Below are positions 27,950 through 35,706 of a stretch of DNA of 64,000 nt, in pieces (positions within the stretch are counted from its first letter, which is position 1; the number at the start of each line of letters is the position of its first letter). This DNA is from Actinomycetes bacterium. Lineage in GTDB: Bacteria; Actinomycetota; Actinomycetes; S36-B12; UBA10799. The position numbers and the translations under genes are program-made. Location: the NCBI GenBank assembly GCA_029779995.1, contig JAKOZM010000107.1:3907-67906 (forward strand), in the 5' to 3' direction. The notes beneath the pieces were generated by a model. That model was given only the letters and a program-made list of their open reading frames with translations. It ran no database searches and was not told where the DNA came from.

Positions 27950-29523
27950 TGACGGATGCGCCTTGGGTGGAGCCTGTTGTATCCAAGGAGAAACTCCTGT
28001 TCCTTCTCGCAATGGGCACGGAGTTCTCGCAGTTGGACTTCAAGCAGAAGGTCGATCTCGATGAACACGCCGAGTTGGTCGAACTAGCAAAGGACGTCGC
28101 AGCACTCCAATCATGCGGCGGCTACCTGGTGATAGGGGTGGACGACACCGGAAAGCCGACGGGACTACTTGGCGAAGCACTCGCGGAGAAGTTCGATGAG
28201 GCGAATCTTCGCCAGAAGCTCGAAAAGATCCTCAAGACCCCAACGCTCTTGGTCGCGCGGCACTTGCACGAGGGGCACCACCTGGTCCTCATACACGTGG
28301 AACGACATCCCCTCGGCTTCTCCGTGATCGCTAAGCCGGGTGAGTATCAGGCAGCCGACGGACGCACGAAGGTGGTCCTACGACCTGGAGACGTCTTCAT
28401 CCGCCGAGGAACGTCGAGCCAACGCTGGTCTGTTGACGACGTCGAAGGCCTGCTGGCACCGAGAGACGCGCGTCTGAAAGAACTCCACCGCAAGGACTTC
28501 GCGGCACTCGCCGTTGAGTTGCAGACAGGCATGCGAGGAGAGTCGCTCGCCAGCGGACCGGCCAACGCCCTCACCTGGCAACTGGATCAAACCACCTTCG
28601 AGGCAACTATCGTCGAGACTCTGCGGCACGGCGACATGGTGCCGATACGACTCTTCCTTGTGCGCGCCATAGGGGAAGCTACGGCGTTCGCTCAGAGAGC
28701 GGACCGAGATTCCTTCGACACAGTCACCGACCGGCTCACGTCGTTAGCCGCAATCGCACTCACTGTTGGCCACGACGAATTGAGCCACGGTGTCGTTGCA
28801 AGCCTGGGGGACCTCTATCGAAGCACTGTATTCCGACAGGGAGGCCCGACAAACGTTGCAGGATACTGGCTAAGCCTCATCACGCGAGCGACTGCTCTCG
28901 GCGGACTGGCAGTCCACCTCAAGAAGTGGCGAGCCGTTCGGCAGATCGCCCTGGAACCGTCGGGGGACGACCACTACGGTTCCTGGCTGCGACACGGAAT
29001 CACCATGGCGGCGAGAGCTCGCGCCTTTCCACGAGTCGACAACGATGATGAGTTCGGCGGCCTGATCCCCCCTGCCCGACGAACAACTCACGCGCTGCCC
29101 GCCTTGCGACCGTACCTCCCTGACGACGAAGAGTACGACCCTTCTCCCGGGTCCACACCGTCTGAATTCGACCCCGCACTGGACAACCTCTGCGGCTTCG
29201 ATGCCCTCTCCTCGCTGATCTACACGACCTCGTCGTCGAAACAGAGTGTGGCTCCCTATTACCCTTCCTTCGGCTTCTACTACGCACGAAGGTCCGAGGA
29301 CTACTGGGCCAGCCTGCTGACAGACCCCGGCCTTCGGGAAGCCCTCATGCCAAGTACGGATATGGAGACACTCGAAGACGCAATGCTTCGCGTCAACGAA
29401 GACGCGGGAAAAGTGCATCGAAACCGCATGGGTCCGTGGCACCCGAGCACAACTGACGTGGAAGCAGCAATACGATCGGCACGCAAGCGTCAAATCGACC
29501 AGCAATACCTGCGACCAGACTAA
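27949..29523 (+). CDS. AlbA_2/Schlafen-type putative DNA-binding protein
   Basis: A 524-residue protein with an N-terminal AlbA_2 (Schlafen-like) domain: EFSQLDFKQKVDL, ELVELAKDVAALQSCGGYLVIGVDDTGKPTGLL, and the later RPGDVFIRRGTSSQRW. This domain may be an RNase or nucleic-acid-binding module. The 350-residue C-terminal part is unrecognised. Its ATG overlaps the hsdR stop, so it is made with the nuclease subunit. AlbA_2 proteins recur near type I loci, possibly as a second effector or a regulator of restriction; that role is inference. Confidence 0.85.
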   Translation: MTDAPWVEPVVSKEKLLFLLAMGTEFSQLDFKQKVDLDEHAELVELAKDVAALQSCGGYLVIGVDDTGKPTGLLGEALAEKFDEANLRQKLEKILKTPTLLVARHLHEGHHLVLIHVERHPLGFSVIAKPGEYQAADGRTKVVLRPGDVFIRRGTSSQRWSVDDVEGLLAPRDARLKELHRKDFAALAVELQTGMRGESLASGPANALTWQLDQTTFEATIVETLRHGDMVPIRLFLVRAIGEATAFAQRADRDSFDTVTDRLTSLAAIALTVGHDELSHGVVASLGDLYRSTVFRQGGPTNVAGYWLSLITRATALGGLAVHLKKWRAVRQIALEPSGDDHYGSWLRHGITMAARARAFPRVDNDDEFGGLIPPARRTTHALPALRPYLPDDEEYDPSPGSTPSEFDPALDNLCGFDALSSLIYTTSSSKQSVAPYYPSFGFYYARRSEDYWASLLTDPGLREALMPSTDMETLEDAMLRVNEDAGKVHRNRMGPWHPSTTDVEAAIRSARKRQIDQQYLRPD

Positions 29524-29567
29524 CTGGCAGGGTCGGGTCATCCAGTCCCGGAGCGCGCCAGGCCATC

Positions 29568-29596
29568 TTGATTCATACGCACATATGTGCGATAAT
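29568..29596 (+). promoter_or_regulatory. sigma-70-type promoter with internal palindrome
   Basis: TTGATT, a 17-bp spacer, then GATAAT, close to the -35/-10 consensus. Within the spacer and touching the -10 box is the perfect palindrome CGCACATATGTGCG (29578-29591), which would place a repressor on RNA polymerase. This AT-rich block stands out in a GC-rich region. It should drive the short leader and the second integrase module. Confidence 0.62.
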
Positions 29597-29599
29597 TGA

Positions 29600-29740
29600 G
29601 TCACGCACAGGTGCAACTCCTGTGCCTGAAGCATCCCGTTGCCGCGGGCGTTTCGGGGGCGTTATGACCCGGCCCAGAGTGGCTGCGAGCGACCCCCTTG
29701 TATGACCAGGCCATCCCCACTCGGGGGTGGCCTTCTTTTC
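29600..29740 (+). ncRNA. putative structured leader or small RNA before the second integrase module
   Basis: The interval from the predicted transcription start to the first terminator has no reading frame of note. It contains local hairpins (GCACAGG-tgcaact-CCTGTGC and CCCG-ttgc-CGCGGG) and ends in an intrinsic terminator, so default transcription would give an RNA of about 135 nt. It may be an attenuator or a regulatory RNA for the element; no known family matches. Confidence 0.4.
29709..29740 (+). terminator. intrinsic terminator 1 in the integrase leader
   Basis: GGCCATCCCC pairs with GGGGGTGGCC over a short loop, followed at once by TTCTTTTC. It is a textbook intrinsic terminator, placed between the promoter and the coding region. 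Confidence 0.76.
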
Positions 29741-29747
29741 GTTTCAA

Positions 29748-29775
29748 GGCTCCAGCCATTCGGCTGGGGCCTTTT
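29748..29775 (+). terminator. intrinsic terminator 2 in the integrase leader
   Basis: GGCTCCAGCC-attc-GGCTGGGGCC with TTTT immediately after, 8 bp downstream of terminator 1 and about 23 bp before the ATG at 29799. Two terminators in series before the coding region imply antitermination, attenuation or a downstream promoter. Confidence 0.72.
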
Positions 29776-29798
29776 GTCGTTTCTGAAAGGAAATCTCA

Positions 29799-30224
29799 AT
29801 GACCACACTGGATGACCGGGCGCAGGCCCGGTCACGGCTGGAAAGGCTGTTGGACGGGTCGGTGTCGTGCCGCCTGCATCTGGCGATCGTGCTCGTCGGG
29901 CGAGTGAAGGTACCCGCCGACGTGGCACTTGACCTTTGCTGGTCGCAGGTCGACCTGGATGGCGGGGTGCTGCTCACACAGCAGGGCACCCGGGCGCTGC
30001 CGGAGCCGGTGGTGGACTTGTTCGGCTGGCATGCCGCCCACCAACGGTTGGACGCCTGGCGCACCCCGCGCTGGCCAGACACAGGCAGGGTGTTCGTCAA
30101 CGCCTGCGGCGCACCCATCAACGCCGAACAGGCCGATGCCACCGTCGCCTACCACTGCAAGAGGGCAGGGCTGCCGGTCGTTCCGCTGGCTGGTTTGCGG
30201 CACCCTTCCTGGAGCCGAGCGTGA
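29799..30224 (+). CDS. truncated integrase-like protein coupled to a full integrase
   Basis: A 141-residue protein that follows the first part of a tyrosine-recombinase catalytic domain: LAIVLVGRVKVPADVALDLCWSQVDLDGG matches the usual arginine-bearing helix and strand, VFVNACGAPINAEQAD the central loop, and GLPVVPLAGLRHPSW the HxLRH region, where it stops. The catalytic Arg context is altered and no nucleophilic Tyr is present. Ribosome site GAAAGGAA is strong. The last 4 bp overlap the start of the complete integrase (GTGA). It could be a directionality or dimerisation partner or a relic kept for coupling. Confidence 0.7.
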   Translation: MTTLDDRAQARSRLERLLDGSVSCRLHLAIVLVGRVKVPADVALDLCWSQVDLDGGVLLTQQGTRALPEPVVDLFGWHAAHQRLDAWRTPRWPDTGRVFVNACGAPINAEQADATVAYHCKRAGLPVVPLAGLRHPSWSRA

Positions 30225-31366
30225 CGCGCCGCGGGCACGTCTATCGGCGCAAGACGAAGTCCGGCGGCTGGTCGCGCTGGTATGCGGTGATCGACGCCGT
30301 GAAGGAGCTGGACGGCAAGCGCCGGCAGGTCACAAGGGCGTTCGACACCCGCGCACAGGCCTACGCCTGGCTCGCTGAACAGCAGTACGCTGCACGAGTT
30401 GGTGGGCCGACGGTGGCAGCGTGGCTACGCGACTGGCTGGCCTCACGGACTGATCTGCGGGCCTCCACCCTGGCCACCTATGTCGGGCACATCGACAACT
30501 ACCTCGTGCCGCTGCTCGGCGGGCAACTGCTGCGCTCGCTGTCGAGCGAGGACGTGACGGCGCTGCACCAGCAGCTCGCCGCCGCCGGAGTATCCACGGT
30601 CACGGCACGAAGGATCCACGCCACCTTGTCGTCGGCGCTGTCGGCCGCGGTCGAGCTGGGCGTGATCGCCGTCAACCCCGCTGCCCGGATCCGGTTGCCG
30701 AAGTCGGGCCGCTACGAGGCGGTGGTGTGGACCGCCGAGCAGGCCTCGAGGTTCCTGGCCGCAACCAGCCGTGACGAGCACGCGTGCCTGTGGCGGATGG
30801 CGCTGGTCCTCGGGATGCGCCGCGGGGAACTCGCCGGGCTGCGCTGGGAGGACCTCGACCTGCACACCGGCACCGTCACCGTGACCACCACCCGCGTCGC
30901 GGTCGGAGCGACAGTGGTCGAAGGGCCACCGAAGAGCGCCCGGAGTCGGCGGATGCTGCCGCTGGATGCGCACACCGTCGGGATGCTGCGCCGGCACCAG
31001 GCCCGCCAGATCCACCACGCGCGGCAGGAGCACCTGGGGCCTGTCACGCATGTGTTTACCGGCGAGTACGGGCAGCCGTTGACACCGGCGTGGATCTCCC
31101 GCCGGTTCATCGAACTGACACGGCAGATCGGCCTTCCGGCAATCCGGTTCCATGATCTGCGCCATGCCTCGGCAACGCTTGGTTTGGCGGCCGGTGAGTC
31201 GTTGAAGGAAGTATCGGCGCGCCTGGGCCACTCCTCGATCATGGTCACCGCCGACACCTACCTGGCACCGCCGGACAGCCTCGCACGAGCCTCCACCCAA
31301 CGCCTGGCAGGAGTCCTCGACAGCGCCTGGCAGTACCCGTCCGACCGCAAGAAACGGGCCGCATGA
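30221..31366 (+). CDS. tyrosine recombinase (second integrase module)
   Basis: A 381-residue phage-type integrase. It has an Arg/Lys-rich N-terminal arm-binding region (HVYRRKTKSGGW), a core-binding domain with TVAAWLRDWLASR, and the catalytic set Arg200 (GMRRGEL), Lys near 238 (PPKSARSRR), HDLRH at 311-315, His337 (GHSS) and Tyr347 (TADTYL). It is apparently active. The GTG start overlaps the truncated integrase-like gene and the stop overlaps the next gene (ATGA). Its own attachment site was not identified; it is unrelated in sequence to the integrase at 9.1 kb. Confidence 0.93.
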   Translation: MTRRGHVYRRKTKSGGWSRWYAVIDAVKELDGKRRQVTRAFDTRAQAYAWLAEQQYAARVGGPTVAAWLRDWLASRTDLRASTLATYVGHIDNYLVPLLGGQLLRSLSSEDVTALHQQLAAAGVSTVTARRIHATLSSALSAAVELGVIAVNPAARIRLPKSGRYEAVVWTAEQASRFLAATSRDEHACLWRMALVLGMRRGELAGLRWEDLDLHTGTVTVTTTRVAVGATVVEGPPKSARSRRMLPLDAHTVGMLRRHQARQIHHARQEHLGPVTHVFTGEYGQPLTPAWISRRFIELTRQIGLPAIRFHDLRHASATLGLAAGESLKEVSARLGHSSIMVTADTYLAPPDSLARASTQRLAGVLDSAWQYPSDRKKRAA

Positions 31367-31758
31367 GGTTGCTCGACGGCTTACGCAGCCTGGCAGAGCG
31401 GCTGGCGGCTGGACTGCGAAGAGCGGTCCAGGCGGTGGGCCGCTGGGCAAGTGGGCTGACAACTGCGGTCAAGCAGGCAGCCGGTCGGCACAAAGACCGA
31501 GTCGCCGACGATCCCGCCTACACGCGCACCGTCGCTAACGCAGTCTCCGAACTGGCGGTCACGCTCCTGCCGAAGCCGAACGTGGCGACGGCGGTGGCGA
31601 TCCTGCTCACCGGAATCTTCTCGCCCGACCCAACACCGGGGCATCATCCCGTGACGCGGCAGACCACGGTGTTCGACGAAGAGGCGTACGAGCCCTACCC
31701 CGTAACGCGGCGTCCAGCCCCAACGTCGACATCGCCGTGGGACCGCTACAACACCTAG
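31363..31758 (+). CDS. hypothetical protein coupled to the second integrase
   Basis: A 131-residue protein with an amphipathic N-terminus (LLDGLRSLAERLAAGLRRAVQAVGRW), a central moderately hydrophobic helix (NVATAVAILLTGIFS, about 73-87) and a disordered C-terminus ending SPWDRYNT. No family is recognised. The ATG overlaps the integrase stop by 4 bp. The N-terminal repeat-like helices and the next gene's similar style suggest the two proteins belong together, perhaps at the membrane. Confidence 0.65.
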   Translation: MRLLDGLRSLAERLAAGLRRAVQAVGRWASGLTTAVKQAAGRHKDRVADDPAYTRTVANAVSELAVTLLPKPNVATAVAILLTGIFSPDPTPGHHPVTRQTTVFDEEAYEPYPVTRRPAPTSTSPWDRYNT

Positions 31759-31824
31759 AACAACCACTCAGTGGTGTTCGCCTTGCTGGGCCCTTCCGGG
31801 GCTACCGGCGCACCGCCACACCCT

Positions 31825-31850
31825 GCCCGTCACCACGTCCGGTGGCGGGC
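31825..31850 (+). terminator. hairpin before the membrane-protein gene
   Basis: GCCCGTCACC pairs with GGTGGCGGGC (one non-Watson-Crick pair) over a 6-nt loop, followed by TTCGTC. It stands 27 bp before the ATG at 31878, the same hairpin-then-GAAAGGAA layout seen before the truncated integrase gene. Confidence 0.5.
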
Positions 31851-31877
31851 TTCGTCATATTGAAAGGAACACCTGCA

Positions 31878-32933
31878 ATGTCCATTCCCTTGGATGGCAC
31901 CTACTCGGTGCCTGTGAGCGGGCCGTCGGCCCGCCTGGCCATGCTGCGCACCATCATGCTCAAAGCCGCAGGAATCGCGAAGAACGCCTGGGCGCACACG
32001 CGCACCACCCTCGCCATGGCCGGCCGTCTGCCGAAGTCCGTGGCTGTGACTGTGAACAGTGTGCTGGCGACCAACACCGGCTACACGACGCTTACCCGCA
32101 TAAGCCGCGCCGTACTCAGCACCGCCTGGAACGGCATCACCCGCCTCATCCGCGGCGTGGGACGGATCGTGCGCAAGTCCGCTGGTGTTGTCCCGCTGGT
32201 CGCAGGTGTGGCCTCCCCCGTCGCCGCGGACCTCGCCCACGGCGTCACCGAGATGGTGTCGGACACAGTGACCCGTTGGTTCGACCGGATGGACGGGTTC
32301 GTGCGGGACACCGGCGAACTCGCCTGGAGCCTCGCGCACACCAGTCTCGTGCGGACCACGGTCACGACCGCCGCGTCGGTGGCGTCCGGAGTGTTCGTGG
32401 TGCACACGCTGACGCAGGGGCTGCTGGCGGTGAAGATCGTGCAGGCGGCACCGTCAATGATGACCGCCGTCGTGTGGGTGACGAACCCGTGGCGGACACT
32501 GGCCCTGGTCGCCGGCGTGGCACTGATCGCGATGAGTGTCGCCCTGGCCCGGCTCGTTCACGGCAGTCGGAACCCCGAGGAGGATGTGCCAGAGTTCGAC
32601 CCCGAACCTCCGGCGGCCGCAGCACAGGTTCCTTTCACGGTCGTGCCCGATCCTGAGCCGACCCTCGTCGAACCGGAAATCGACTGGGAGGCCGTAGTCT
32701 CGTCGGTGCGTGTGGAGATCACCAACGATGGGTCCGTCGTCGTGGTCGGGATACCGAACTCCGTGCCACGGGAGTACGGGGAGATCATCGCCCGCATCGC
32801 CACCGACGCGGCGCTGAAGCACTGGAACCGCACCCGCGTGTCCAGGCCCTGCCCGAGCCGCGACGACCGGCGGCTGTTCACCAAAGCGGCCAAGGAAGCC
32901 GTCCGCACCTACGCGCGCAATCAAGCAGCCTGA
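31878..32933 (+). CDS. membrane protein of the second integrase module
   Basis: A 351-residue protein. Segments likely to be membrane helices are VPLVAGVASPVAADLA (weak), TTAASVASGVFVVHTLTQGLLAVKIV and WRTLALVAGVALIAMSVALARLV. After them comes an acidic, Pro-rich linker (NPEEDVPEFDPEPPAAAA) and a compact C-terminal domain (DWEAVVSSVRVEITNDGSVVVVGIPNSVP). No family is recognised. The ribosome site GAAAGGAA repeats that of the first gene of the module. It closes the module before a strong terminator. Confidence 0.7.
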   Translation: MSIPLDGTYSVPVSGPSARLAMLRTIMLKAAGIAKNAWAHTRTTLAMAGRLPKSVAVTVNSVLATNTGYTTLTRISRAVLSTAWNGITRLIRGVGRIVRKSAGVVPLVAGVASPVAADLAHGVTEMVSDTVTRWFDRMDGFVRDTGELAWSLAHTSLVRTTVTTAASVASGVFVVHTLTQGLLAVKIVQAAPSMMTAVVWVTNPWRTLALVAGVALIAMSVALARLVHGSRNPEEDVPEFDPEPPAAAAQVPFTVVPDPEPTLVEPEIDWEAVVSSVRVEITNDGSVVVVGIPNSVPREYGEIIARIATDAALKHWNRTRVSRPCPSRDDRRLFTKAAKEAVRTYARNQAA

Positions 32934-32941
32934 CACCCAAC

Positions 32942-32980
32942 GGCCCCGGCGCGCCGCACACCAGCGGCGGCGTCGGGGCC
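32942..32980 (+). terminator. GC-rich terminator closing the second integrase module
   Basis: GGCCCCGGCGCGCCGC pairs with GCGGCGGCGTCGGGGCC with small mismatches over a short loop, beginning 8 bp after the membrane-protein stop. No T-run. It ends the coherent 29.6-33.0 kb module. Confidence 0.62.
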
Positions 32981-33271
32981 ACGGTCGCCTTACTGCGTTT
33001 CCGGGCCGGAGTGCCACAGACTGGCGTCAGCTTACGACTGGATGCGAGCGTTGCGGTCCCGTACGAACGGTCCAAGAACGAGCAGGCCGCTCGCTCGCGC
33101 TGCGCCGATCAATGCCTTTTGTTCCTGGAGACACGATTCCAGTCCTGAAGGAACCCACCATGCCTCTCTGCCCGGCTCGATTGCCTGACTCCGCAATCCA
33201 GAGAGTCCCTCTCGCGCTTCGCCAGCTCGGCACCGCGCGCATCATCATCGGGTTTCCGTAGCGTGGTGGGC
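32981..33271. other. intergenic stretch without a clear gene
   Basis: About 290 bp between the terminator and the short leader frame before the second DUF262 gene. No gene, tRNA or obvious repeat was found. It presumably holds the promoter for the DUF262 gene, but no clear -35/-10 pair is seen. Confidence 0.4.
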
Positions 33272-33310
33272 ATGCTCAAGACCGACGTCCCCGATTACCG
33301 AGTCCACTGA
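33272..33310 (+). CDS. 12-codon leader frame coupled to DUF262
   Basis: ATG to TGA encoding MLKTDVPDYRVH, whose stop overlaps the DUF262 start as TGATG. The same TGATG overlap joins hsdS to the other DUF262 gene. It may be a translation-coupling leader or chance. No strong ribosome site precedes it. Confidence 0.3.
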   Translation: MLKTDVPDYRVH

Positions 33311-35439
33311 TGAAGGCTGACACCCTCACTCCTCAGAGCCTGTTCGGGCAGACCGTTCGCTATGTGGTGCCGCTGTTCCAGCGGCCCTATGTGTGGACCC
33401 GAGAGGATCAGTGGGAGCCCCTGTGGCAGGACGTCAGGTCGGTGGCAGAACGCCTGGAGGAAGCCCAGGGTATGCACGAGGTACCGCCGCACTTCCTCGG
33501 GGCCATCGTCCTTGATCACGAACCCACCGGTACCGCATACATCCAGGTACGGCACGTCATCGACGGTCAGCAGCGACTGACAACTCTGCAATTGCTGCTG
33601 GACGCCACGCAAGTGGTGGTGGAGGAGCATGGCCACAACACCGACTCCCAGGCGCTGCAACTCCTGGTACTCAACCAGGCGGCGCTTGCCCACGAGCCGA
33701 CCGAGGTGTTCAAGGTGTGGCCGACCGACCGCGATCAGGCGGTGTTTCAGGCAACCATGGACAACGACACGGTTGTCCCTGCCGAACTGGTCGCCGAACC
33801 GATCGCGGCAGCACATGCCTTCTTCGTGGAGGAGATCACCAAGTGGAGCGGTGCCGGATCGGCGCAGCCCGAACGAGTACGCGAGCGTCTGCACACCCTG
33901 ACGATGGCACTACACTCCCGACTCAAGATGGTGGTCATCGACTTGGAGCCCGGAGACAACGCGCAAGTCATCTTCGAGACCTTGAACCACCGAGGGTCGC
34001 CGCTGCTGGCCGCAGACCTAATCAAGAACCTGGTCTTCCAACGGGCCGTTGAACAGGGACTGACACCGCTTCCGCTGTACCAGCAGTACTGGAAGCACGT
34101 CGATGGGAAGCACTGGCGAACGAAAGTCGCACGCGGACGGCAGTACGTGCCACGCATCGACATCTTCGCCAACTACTGGCTGGTCATGCGCCTGGCCCGC
34201 GAGATCCCTTCAGACCGCATCTTCGCCGAGTTCCGCGAACGTGTGGCAACCCAGGACAGCGATGTCGCTGCCCTGCTCAAGGAGTTCTCGGCTGACGCCA
34301 ACGTGTTTGCCGGGTGGGAGAACCTGCCCGCAGACAGCGTCCCGGGAGTGTTCCGCTACCGCATCCTGCAAGCGATGGACACCGGCGTGGTGTCACCCAT
34401 CTTCCTGTGGCTCACCCGCTGGCCCAACACAGTCCTGCCCGTCGAGCAACGCGACAAAGCCCTGAAAGCCCTCGAGAGCTGGCTGGTCCGACGCATGCTC
34501 TGCCGGCTGACCGCGAAGGACCTCAACCGCACCCTGCTCGACCTACTTCAAGAACTCAAGGCGCAACCCGTCGCCAATGCCGGGGATGTCACCACCGAGT
34601 TCCTCACCCGCCAGACCGCAGAATCCCGCTACTGGCCCAGCGACGACGCAGTGCGCGCGACACTCGTCGATGAGCCGCTCTACCGGGCGTTGCTTCGGGC
34701 ACGCCTGAGAATGGTCCTCGAAGCCTTGGAGGACGACATGCGCACCTCCATGAGCGAGGCGCCGTGTCCCCGCAATCTCACCGTCGAACACATCATGCCG
34801 CAGGCCTGGCGCGATCACTGGAACGCTGCGAACCTCGACCCGACGGCCTCCCTACTCCGCGATCAACTGATCCACACGCTGGGCAATCTGACGCTGGTGA
34901 ACCCCAAACTCAACTCCCACCTGTCCAACCACCCCTGGACCAAAGAGGAAGCGGCACAACGAAGCCTCCGGGATGGCGGCAAGTACGACAGACTCCTGGC
35001 GAATACCACCATCAAGCTGAATGCCGAACTGCTCCAGCACCACCAAACCGAATGGACAGAGAGCGATATTCGCCACCGGACGGCTTCCCTGATCGAGAGG
35101 ATCCTCAGGATCTGGCCACGCCCCCAGTCAAACCTCCCACAGCATGTTGAAGAAACAGTCACCGAGCCCGCTGACAAGGCCGAATCGGATCAACCGAAGC
35201 CACCGTCATTCGCGACCCTCACCGAGTGGCTCAGTGCCCAACAGCAAACCGAACTCCCAATGCACTTCACCGACCTCGAGGACGTCCTGGGCGCCGAACT
35301 ACCAACCGACGCCCGCACGGTATACGAGTTCTGGGCACCCGACAGTGACATCGGAGTCGCCCTGAAAACCGCTGGCTACAAGGCCACCGGAGTCTCACTC
35401 GCCGAGGAACGTGTCACCTTCATGCTCGACCGCCTGTGA
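33310..35439 (+). CDS. second DUF262/DUF1524 (GmrSD-like) protein
   Basis: A 709-residue stand-alone GmrSD-type protein. DUF262 domain: VVPLFQRPYVW at 19-29 and HVIDGQQRLTTLQ near 80-92. FETLNHRGSPLLAADLIKN is the conserved ParB-like motif, also typical of the family. DUF1524: NLTVEHIMPQAWRDHW at 489-504 (HNH His near 494) and HTLGNLTLVNPKLNSHLSN. An extra C-terminal domain of about 130 residues follows. It is more canonical than the copy in the type I operon and has little similarity to it outside the motifs, so they are independent acquisitions. Likely a type IV restriction enzyme. Confidence 0.92.
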   Translation: MKADTLTPQSLFGQTVRYVVPLFQRPYVWTREDQWEPLWQDVRSVAERLEEAQGMHEVPPHFLGAIVLDHEPTGTAYIQVRHVIDGQQRLTTLQLLLDATQVVVEEHGHNTDSQALQLLVLNQAALAHEPTEVFKVWPTDRDQAVFQATMDNDTVVPAELVAEPIAAAHAFFVEEITKWSGAGSAQPERVRERLHTLTMALHSRLKMVVIDLEPGDNAQVIFETLNHRGSPLLAADLIKNLVFQRAVEQGLTPLPLYQQYWKHVDGKHWRTKVARGRQYVPRIDIFANYWLVMRLAREIPSDRIFAEFRERVATQDSDVAALLKEFSADANVFAGWENLPADSVPGVFRYRILQAMDTGVVSPIFLWLTRWPNTVLPVEQRDKALKALESWLVRRMLCRLTAKDLNRTLLDLLQELKAQPVANAGDVTTEFLTRQTAESRYWPSDDAVRATLVDEPLYRALLRARLRMVLEALEDDMRTSMSEAPCPRNLTVEHIMPQAWRDHWNAANLDPTASLLRDQLIHTLGNLTLVNPKLNSHLSNHPWTKEEAAQRSLRDGGKYDRLLANTTIKLNAELLQHHQTEWTESDIRHRTASLIERILRIWPRPQSNLPQHVEETVTEPADKAESDQPKPPSFATLTEWLSAQQQTELPMHFTDLEDVLGAELPTDARTVYEFWAPDSDIGVALKTAGYKATGVSLAEERVTFMLDRL

Positions 35440-35472
35440 ACGGAGCGCACGTAGCCGTGATCCTGCTCATCT

Positions 35473-35494
35473 GAGTTGGCGCGCCGCCCAACTC
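35473..35494. terminator. hairpin after the second DUF262 gene
   Basis: GAGTTGG pairs with CCAACTC across an 8-nt GC-rich loop, 33 bp after the stop. Short stem without a T-run; termination is inferred from its place. The rest of the interval up to 35706 shows no gene. Confidence 0.42.
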
Positions 35495-35706
35495 GGGGAG
35501 CTGCGGCCACATCAGCCACCCGGACAGCAGGGCCGCCGACGACACGACACGGGCACTCGTGAGATGCGCCCCTCCGCCCGTTAGATCCCAGCTTGCATCC
35601 CCCACGGCGATCTGATCGTTGTTCTGATCTGGATAAGCGGCCGTGAGTCCATTCATCCCGTCACGCTGGTCCGCTAGAGTCGGATCGGGTCGTCAGAGGG
35701 GGCATC

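Noticed and set aside
35420..35656. A 78-codon minus-strand frame in the gap after the second DUF262 gene
   Set aside because: Overlaps the gene end and a hairpin; no family resemblance or ribosome site.
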